DNA from: Phoronis australis
Lineage: Eukaryota; Phoronida; Phoronidae
Assembly: GCA_002633005.1 (NCBI GenBank)
Contig: NMRA01000664.1
Span: 62,001-126,000 of the forward strand
Direction: 5' to 3'
Length of the DNA: 64,000 nucleotides
The notes under the pieces: model-generated
The model's input: the letters and a program-made list of their open reading frames with translations, nothing else
What the model was told of the DNA's origin: nothing
Databases searched by the model: none
In this document: in pieces, positions 51,901-60,900 of the stretch
Numbering within the stretch: the first letter of the stretch is position 1
Layout of the letters: each line of letters opens with the position of its first letter
Position numbers and translations under genes: made by a program

Positions 51901-54900
51901 TAGGCAAACACAGAAATAACACTGTCACTAAAGGCACACAGCAGTTGTCGAACCTGTCTGAAAGTTTGCACTAAGCCGGCTCATAGGAACCTGACTGCAA
52001 ACTTTCAACATCCGTCGAGGGGTTTAGGAGATACACAAGCCTGAGATGCCAGATGCTGGATAGATGGACACCGGACGTGCAGATAGAGACGATGGCAATA
52101 TTCGTCCACATTCTGTATGTGGGCAATTAATGAGAATGTAACAGTTTATTTAGGCAAAAATTGTGACCACAGTTTAACCATAGAAAACAAGACATGTCCA
52201 TTTGCCTCATTTCACATTTATTTTAATTGAAAAATTTGACACTAGAGTGCCATTGCGTGAAATGAGACGTCCCCGCAGTAAAAGTTGTGTTATCTAAACA
52301 GAGCTCAGTTCGCCTGTAAGTACATATGGAACATCTTACCTCTATCTCTGTTATTGGCGTCGGCGAATAACTGTCTCGGTTGAAGATTGGGATTAGCTGA
52401 CGAGAGGCCACGATGACTACCACGGTCCTTTAGAACACTGTCACCATTGGCACAGTCTCCGTCATCACTATCATCATCGTCGTCATTGTTGTCATCATCA
52501 TCACCGTGAAAACGATAAGGAAATAAACCACCTTAAGTAAACACCCTACGAGTAAACTTCAGAACAACTCAAAGCACTTTGCAAGCAAGAAAACATGCTG
52601 CCAAACTGGTTTAAAGGGATACAGTTGGTTTTAGAGTCGAAAACAATCATGTTAGTTGGGGGATCATTGTAGGATGTACTTCTAAAAGTTATTAGCATTG
52701 ACCAGAGCTGCTTTAAAGCAAATTCCATTGCATTCTGTGGCCGATTCCCAACAATGGCTTAGACATTCAGTAGAATTAAAAGAAATCGACTGCGAGTGCA
52801 CATCAAAGTATATCGAGTATCCTGGTAAAAGGCAAAAATTGGGCAAAGCAAGCATAAAAATAATTTCACCTGACATATTGTGAATGACCTTAGCTCCGCC
52901 TATTGCGCATTCTGCTGAGTTCTGTGAACAGTATATTGTTTATAAATGACCGAGTGCGCTCAGGTCGCTGAGACGAGCCTGAGTTATACCGCATGTTCAG
53001 GCACTCATGTGAATATTGTCACACTGGTCAGATGTGTTCCACTGCACGTCTGAGTCTCAAGACATCATTAAGTTCCACGGATGGACGGACAGACACACAC
53101 GTCAATTGTAATGCGTTGCGAAATATAGCTCCAAAAATGTCACGTGCAACATGTTGTTTGACTCGCATGCAGCTACACAATGTAACCAATCATGAGCTTT
53201 GCAATAATAATTGGCCTCAACTTCACACCTACCCAGAAGGCACATTCAGAAAGGATATATCATATGCAGCTATCCTCGAAACAACCTGTCCTGTCCGCAC
53301 AGCACTGGCAGGGCCTAAAAAGAATGTCGTGGACTGCAGTTGTTTTTCAAGTACTTGTGAATTAATTAGGGCTTACTAAAATCCAGCATTGAAACAATTA
53401 AGGTTCGGGATCAGAGTCCGAGTTCACCCCGCCAAAGTTTGTCAAATGTTTCAACAATTAATAAAAATTTCTTAATGACTTCCAATAATTAATCTTTATT
53501 GTAATATCTACAGTAGTGTAAATGGTGGCCAAAAACAACAGTTTCACTTGACTTAATCGTCAAACATTGGTTACTCCTAGCAGCCAACGCAAAGTGATCC
53601 CCTTGAGTTTGGTGGATAGAGAGGTGTAGAACAAATAAACCGCCTCAAAACTAATAAAAATGGCCGCAAGGTGGCACAGAATACAGCAAATCTGTCTGAA
53701 AATGGAGCGGTGTTGTCGTCTCCATAATAGAAACCTATTCGCTAAATTTTCCGCAGATTTGTCGAGGAACTCTGATTATAGAGCAAATGTAAAAAATAAC
53801 TAAAATTGCCACCGCGGTGCAAAGCAATGGTCAGATTCGTGCAGAGTAGTAGTCTTCTATTGTCACATTCAGAAAAAAACACTCGCTAAATTTCACAAAG
53901 ATTCTGCAAGGGCTTAAGACATACAGACACTGACCCAATGAAAATTGTCACGAGAGGTGTCACACTTAAGTCAGTCCCGTACCAAACTCAAGGTCAGAAA
54001 GGGTCTCCTAAACTGCTAGGACCACATTGTCATACTGAACCTTTGAGCAGTTTGGTGGATTAGGATGTGGACGTCAAAAATATTATAAAAATGACCACTA
54101 GGTGGCACAGAATGCATTGAATCTATCCCAAAATGGGAAGACGTTGTTTCCCAAATACCAAAGATGTCTACCAAATTTCATAAGAATCAATCAAGGAGCT
54201 CCAAACATACAAGCTGAGTCAAACGTAAAATTCTGTAACTGCCACTAGAGGACAGTCAGTGGTATAGTCAGACCGGTCTGTAACTCATCATCAACCGAGA
54301 AATCTCATTACGATCCTGCAAGGGGTTTAAGGGACACAGCAGTGGATACCAGGTGCCTAGTACACAGGTATATGCGGTCACATAAACAGATGGGAATTAT
54401 TATGCACACATTAGCAATTATCGCCACTTTCACAATAGTGCAAAACATAAGGGGGTCAACTTGAATGCTAGCAGCGTAATACATGCTCTTGACATACTAA
54501 ATGTGATAATTTGAAAACTTAGGCAAAATCCATTTGAAAAACATAACAAAACAAAAAAATTCGTATTGGAAAGTCCTGACCCTCTGTGGACATATTTAGG
54601 CAATTTTTTTAGCAAAATCTATTTTCAAGAAAAATTGTAAGCATGCGCAATAGCTAAGTAACATGGTCTGTTTTTTCAGATCTTTTGGAATAGCTTTCTG
54701 ACTCTCGGGTGAACTGGTGATCTGGGATTGTACGCCTGATTAAGGGATATAAAGCTGACCTATACTTTATACAAAATTTTTGTATTGTATTTTATTATTT
54801 GGATGAGTAGAGCACCTAGGCACCTAGATGCAGTTCACTGGTCAATAACAATTTCAAAATTTTTGCACAATTTCAGGACTGTGGAAACAAGTCGTTTTGT

Positions 54901-57900
54901 AGACACGCCACACACAAACGGCGATAATTGTAAGTGGTACCTTACCATATTGTAGACTAAATAAAGAACAAGAGCAACGTAAAGCATTGACATGCGTCCA
55001 TGAATGCATTGCAAATGGTGTTCTTTTAGGGTTATTTATTCGTATCATAAAAATGGACACTAGATGACGCAAAAACATACAATCCATCCAAAAACAGAAA
55101 CATGCCATATTTCCTAAAAATCTGTCAAGGAACTACAGAGAAACAAAGGAAAACAGAATAAAATGAAATTGCCACTAGTGGGCACACAGTGTCCGTTGGA
55201 TCCGCCTGAAAGTCGTCGTTGTCTGTTGTTATCTTCATATAAATAAACTACTTACAAAATTTAGTAAAGATCCTGCAATGGTTTAAGAAATGAGCGCAAA
55301 ACAAAACTACCACTAGGAGGCGCCACAGTAGTCAGTCACCATCATCAAAGGTCGTCTTCACACTGAGAACACATATTCCAATTTTCAAATGATTTGGTTG
55401 ATACAGTGGTGGACACCAAAAACAAAATTTGAAAACAGCAAAAATGGCCACTAGGTGGTGCAAAATACCTCAATTCCATCCAAAAACAGGAAGATAGCGT
55501 CATCACACCAATAGAGGCCTATATTTCAAATTTTATGAAAATCTGTTGAGGACCTTTGAAGACACTGAGTTAAACGTAAAAAACTAAAATTGCCACTAGG
55601 GGACACAGCAGGAATCAGATCTATCCGAAAGTCGTCGTCATCCGTAGTCAACATCATATAAATACACTTGCTAAATTAAGTAAAGATCCTGCGAACGGTT
55701 TAGGAGATACAGCCATAGGCACAACAAAAACAAAACTACAACTAGGAGGCGCCACAGTAGTCAAAATCGGCGGAAAATTATTGTCAACCATCCTCTTTAT
55801 AGTAAGCACATACATGACAATTTTCACAATCATCCTTTGAGCGGTTTGGTTGATGGAGGGGTGGATGCAAAAAACAGACTCAAAAACAGTAAAAATGGCC
55901 ACTAGGTGGCGCAAAAAGTCGAATCCATCCGAAAACGGGAGGATACCGTCACCTCAATAATAGGTGCCTATATATTAAATTTCATGAAAATTCGTTAAGG
56001 ACTTTTGAAGATAAGATAAACGTAAAAAGAAATAAAATTGCCACTAGGGGGCACACGGGTAGTCGGATCTGTCCAAAAGTCGTTGTCGTCCGTTGTTAAC
56101 GTCATATAAATATACTTACTAAATTTCATAAAGATCCTGCGAACGGTTTAGGAGATACAGCCATAGGCGCAAAAAAACTGCCACTAAGAGGCGAAATCGT
56201 TGGAAAATTGTCAACCGTCCTCTTCATAATAAGCACATACATGCCCATTTTCACAATCATCCTTTGAGCGGTTTGATTGATAGAGGGGTGGACGCAAAAA
56301 AACAGACCCGAAAACAGTAAAAATGGCCACTAGGTGGCGCAAACTATGTTAATTCCATCCGAAAACGGGAGGATAGTGTCATCTCACTAAAAGGTGCCTA
56401 CATTCCAAATTTCATGAAAATCCGTTCAGGAGTTTTGAAGATACAAAGGTAAGCGTAAAAAACTAAAATTGCCACTAGGGGGCATACCAGTAGTCGGATC
56501 CGTCCGAAAGTTCACTCATGCCGTCCCATTCATGAATGGAACATATGTGCCAAATTTCTTGAACGTATGTCAAACGGTTTTGGAGATAGAGCAGCGGTCG
56601 CCGGATGGACGCTACCCGGACAGACGGACGGAGATGATGACATAATGCGTCCACATATATGTGGGCGCATAAAAACAGAAGCAGATATCGAGATCTGTTG
56701 CACTTACCCGATGTGGCATGTTTGGCATCGTGTTTTTTGACAGAACTTGAGAACGAAATGTCTTCAAAGTTCAACACGACCGCATCTTCCAAAGAAATAA
56801 CAGGCTGGTCCTGAAACAGTTGATGAAAGTTAAAAGGGACTGAATCGCACCTCAGACTACGAAGAGTCTTTTGTTATATTTCAATATCAGTTTATGTGCT
56901 ATCTTGACCAAAAGCCAACAGGGGTGATTTGAAATAGGGTACGCGCGTGAGCACGAGTTTGACCCACAAAATCTTACAGTCCCCAGTCAGCTTAAAAAAA
57001 TCCTAAGCTAACACCCTCACTGATAGAGACTGAGCAACTCGATTGATTTGTGTAACTCGAAATCCGCCGGCATTGACCAAAAGACACCATGCTCTTGTAG
57101 TACATTACATCGCTTCAGGCTGCTGATGTCATCGTTCTCTAGATAATCAGACCCATCATAAACACATTGGGGGGTGACACAGTATTTGAAAATTTTCATT
57201 TCGAAAGGTTTCAAATAGCATACTTGAAAAGTTCATGGAAAGTACCTGTACGTGGGATTTGGTATATATAGTTTCGAAAAATGGAGAATGCAGCTTTTAC
57301 AACCTAAAACCTAATGTATAATGTTGCCATATTTTGTTCCTCTTCTGCTTGGGGTGCAACATAATTGGGCCAATTACCAAACCACCTGGTAGCAGTTGGA
57401 TTTTGAGGTAAGCTTTGTATCATCATACAATGCTTGGCAGGAAGATCAATTTACCCTTGCCATCACTAAAACACGTTCACTCGCTAGTTTAGGTTACGAA
57501 GAAACTTGCTTAATTTCTCAGTGAATCTGCAATAACAAACATGCAGCGTGGAATTTTTATTGTACTTACAAAAAAGTATTGCTCAGAAAAATCTAAAGTT
57601 TCCAATTAATTTTGAACTTTGTTAAGTTACATCTCCTAAATAAAATGGCGCACTTGTTGATAATTCCTTGTAAACAAGAGCAACGCGGAGCGTTGAAATG
57701 CGCCCATGAATGCATCGCAAATGGTGTGCTTTTAGGGTTATTTATTTGTATCATAATAATCAGGGCTTGGAATGACCAATGACAAAAAACGCGGAAACTT
57801 TTACGGCCCAAATCATGCCCGATAACCAGCCTTTGAAATGGTCAATGTGAACCTGTCCGCGACAAAAATCGGGAGGACTAAAAAAACGTTACCACCATCA

Positions 57901-60900
57901 GTAGCATGCATCTGCGTCCTTTTCGCTCGCTCGCCCGTCCACTCCCAACTCACACAAATATGGCTGCAGAGCGGTAGTATTTGTCGCTGCACTGAACAAT
58001 AACACGAGCCGCCATTGAAAATCAGACCACGCTTTACCCAGATGCCCCGGCAATGTTGACAATTTATGTTCCTCCGAAACATAAAGACTTCCGTTTTCCG
58101 AGGTGAACGTCGTCTGCAACGCCGCGGTAAGAAAGGAATTTGCCGCGGAAATTTCATATCAAATCCGATTTTTTTACGTGGAAATATTATAAAAAAAAGC
58201 GGAAAGCACATTTCAAAAAAGCGGAAATCCGCGTTTCCGCTGAAAATTCCAAGCCCTGAATAATGGCCACTAAATGGCGCAAAAACGTACAATCCATCCA
58301 AAAAAAGGGAACATGCCATATTTCATAAAAGCCTGTCAAGGAACCCCAGAGAACCAAAGGAAAACACAGCAAAATGAAATTGCCACTTGTGGGCACAGCG
58401 TCCGTTCGAACCGCCTGAAAGACGTGGTCACTTACTAAATTAAATAAAGATCCTGCAGAGGGTTTTGGAGATACAGCTATGGGCGCAAATCAAAGTAAAA
58501 CTACCACAAGGAGGCACCACAGTAGTCAGTTGCCATCATCAAACGTCCTCTTCACACTGAAAACATATATGCCAATTTTCAAAACCATCCCTAGAAAGAT
58601 TTGGTTGATCGAGGGGTAGACGTCAAAAACAAGATTTGAAGACAGCAAAAATGACCACCAGGTGGCGCAAAATACCTCGCTTCCATCCAAAAATAGGATG
58701 ATAGCACCGTCTCACCAATAGATGCCAATATTCAAAATTTTATGAAAATCTTTGAAGATACAGACTGGCAAACTAAAACTAAAATTGCCACTCGAAAACA
58801 GCAAAAATGGCAACTAGGTGGCGCAAACTAGGTCGAATTCCTCTGAAAACAGAGATAGCATCACCTCATTAACAGATGTCAGTACGCCAAATTTTATGAA
58901 AATACGTTAAGGACCCTTGAACATACAGAGGTTAACGTAAAATAATTAAAATTGTCACTAGGTGGCACACCAGTAGTCAGATCCGTCTGAAAGTCGTCGT
59001 CCTTCGTTTTTAACACCATATAAATAGTACACTTAAGTACTAAATTTAGTAAAGATCCTGCGAACAGTTTACGAGACACAGCCATAGGAGCAAAAAAAAA
59101 CAAAACTGACTCTAGGAGGTGCCACAGTAGTCGAAGTCGTCGGAAAATCATTGTCGGCCATCCACTTCAAAGTAAGAACATACATGCCACAATCATCCCT
59201 TGAGCGCTTTGGTTGATAGAGGGGCTCGAAAACAGTAAAAGTGGCCACTAGGTGGCGCAAACTACAATGAATCCATCCGAAAACGGGAGGATAGCCTCAT
59301 CTCACTAATAGGTGCCTTTATACCAAATTTCATGAAAATCCGTTCAGGACTTTTAAGCGTAAAAAACTAAAATTGCCACTAGGGGGCACACTAGTAGTCG
59401 GATCCGTCCGAAAGTTCGCTCATGCTGTCCCATTCATGGAAGGAACACATGTGCAAAATTTCATGACCATACATCAAGGCGTTTTGGAGATAGAGTCCAC
59501 ATATAAATATGTGGGCGCATAATAATGTAGTAAATAAACATGCGCATATTGTATTGTTCAAAATTTCTTGTAATGTAAATAGTCATGCTAGACTGAAGTA
59601 AAAAAATGAACCTGAAAAAATTCCCTTGTCTCATCAATACATTGGCTTATTGGTTTAGGTTATCAGGAAACTCGAGTATATTATCCACAAACGTGCAGCG
59701 AGGAACAATTAGTGTACTTATAGAAAACGAAACAAGCATTTACATGATCTATTCTCAAATGTTGTGCATCTGCTGGTTCAAGTGGGGATGCGATGTAACA
59801 AAATAACATTCATCCATAGGTATTTCATTAGAGGGTTTTGTGTGCACATCACTGCACTCATGAACCTCAATTTAAAGGAGAATGCAACCTTTTTTCATGT
59901 CATGTTTTAATAAAAATACAGTTGATTATCCCAGACGCAATTTTCAGTAAATAAATGTTTCAGTAATGTTATTAATTAGGCGTGCCTTACTCCGGAAGTG
60001 ACGGTTAGGGGATTACGAATTTCCCGCCGTTTTGCTTTCATACAGTTTTGACTGTGTGAGCTGTCAAGTCAGTCATTGTTTTACCTCGGTTGTGGTAAGT
60101 CCAGTCGTCGTTAGCACTTGTTTACGAGTCAGTCAATACCCTGCACGGTTGCTGCGTACCGGGATGTACTCATTATCGTCTCATGCGCACTTTGGGTATT
60201 CCATTACATCGGTTTCCGAAAGATGACACAATCCGCCGCACTTGACTCATTCGTGTGAAGAACACAGCGTTACCCGTCCACAAATCGGAGCATTACCGAG
60301 TGTGTGGCAAGCATTTTCTGAAGTCGGATTACGAAATTAAGATTTATACACAGAATTGATGGAGTACTGTTCCTGCAAAACAACACTGTTGATTTGTGGC
60401 AGTCCGCTGTTGCCACCCCCAAGAAGTGCATTTTTGAAGGTAGCTGTGGCCTCTACAGTGTCTGCAGCCCAGAGCCTGTAAGCAGTCCTGCAGAGATGTT
60501 TAGTAATGGGAGAGCATACAGGCCCAGTTTGACACCCAGTGAGGACAGTTCATCGTCCAGTGAACAGGCCGGTGAGCCAAACTTTGATAAGTTTATTGTG
60601 GATTTGACTAAAGTATTGGAGACATTTAGAAGGTGCCAGGTGTGTGGCGAGGGAGTCACACGGCGGGATGTAAGAAGTTTGGGTGGTCAAGTCCCCATCC
60701 AGTGGGAACAGCAAAGGCATTCCACTGAGGTCAGCATAACAGTGTACACCGTGCATTTGGACCAAGACATCCGACCACGTCTCTCCTCGGTTTCTGCCTC
60801 AACAGCTGTCTGAGCATATTCTGCCTCACTGAACTCGGGCTCAAACATAGAGTGTTCGCAAAACATTCGCCACCTCGTCACTGTCTGTGATATGGGTCGC

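Noticed and set aside
52993-53379. 128-codon + strand open frame
   Set aside because: No recognisable domain or splice context; it includes simple-repeat-like text (GGACGGACAGACACACAC) and lies in an intron of the - strand gene.
56708-56810. N-terminus of an ABCG-type transporter (VVLNFEDISF)
   Set aside because: No Walker A exon follows; the next phase-matched exon is an acidic tract.
57813-58319. 168-codon - strand open frame
   Set aside because: It extends past both ends of a TIR element into surrounding repeat sequence, with no domain.
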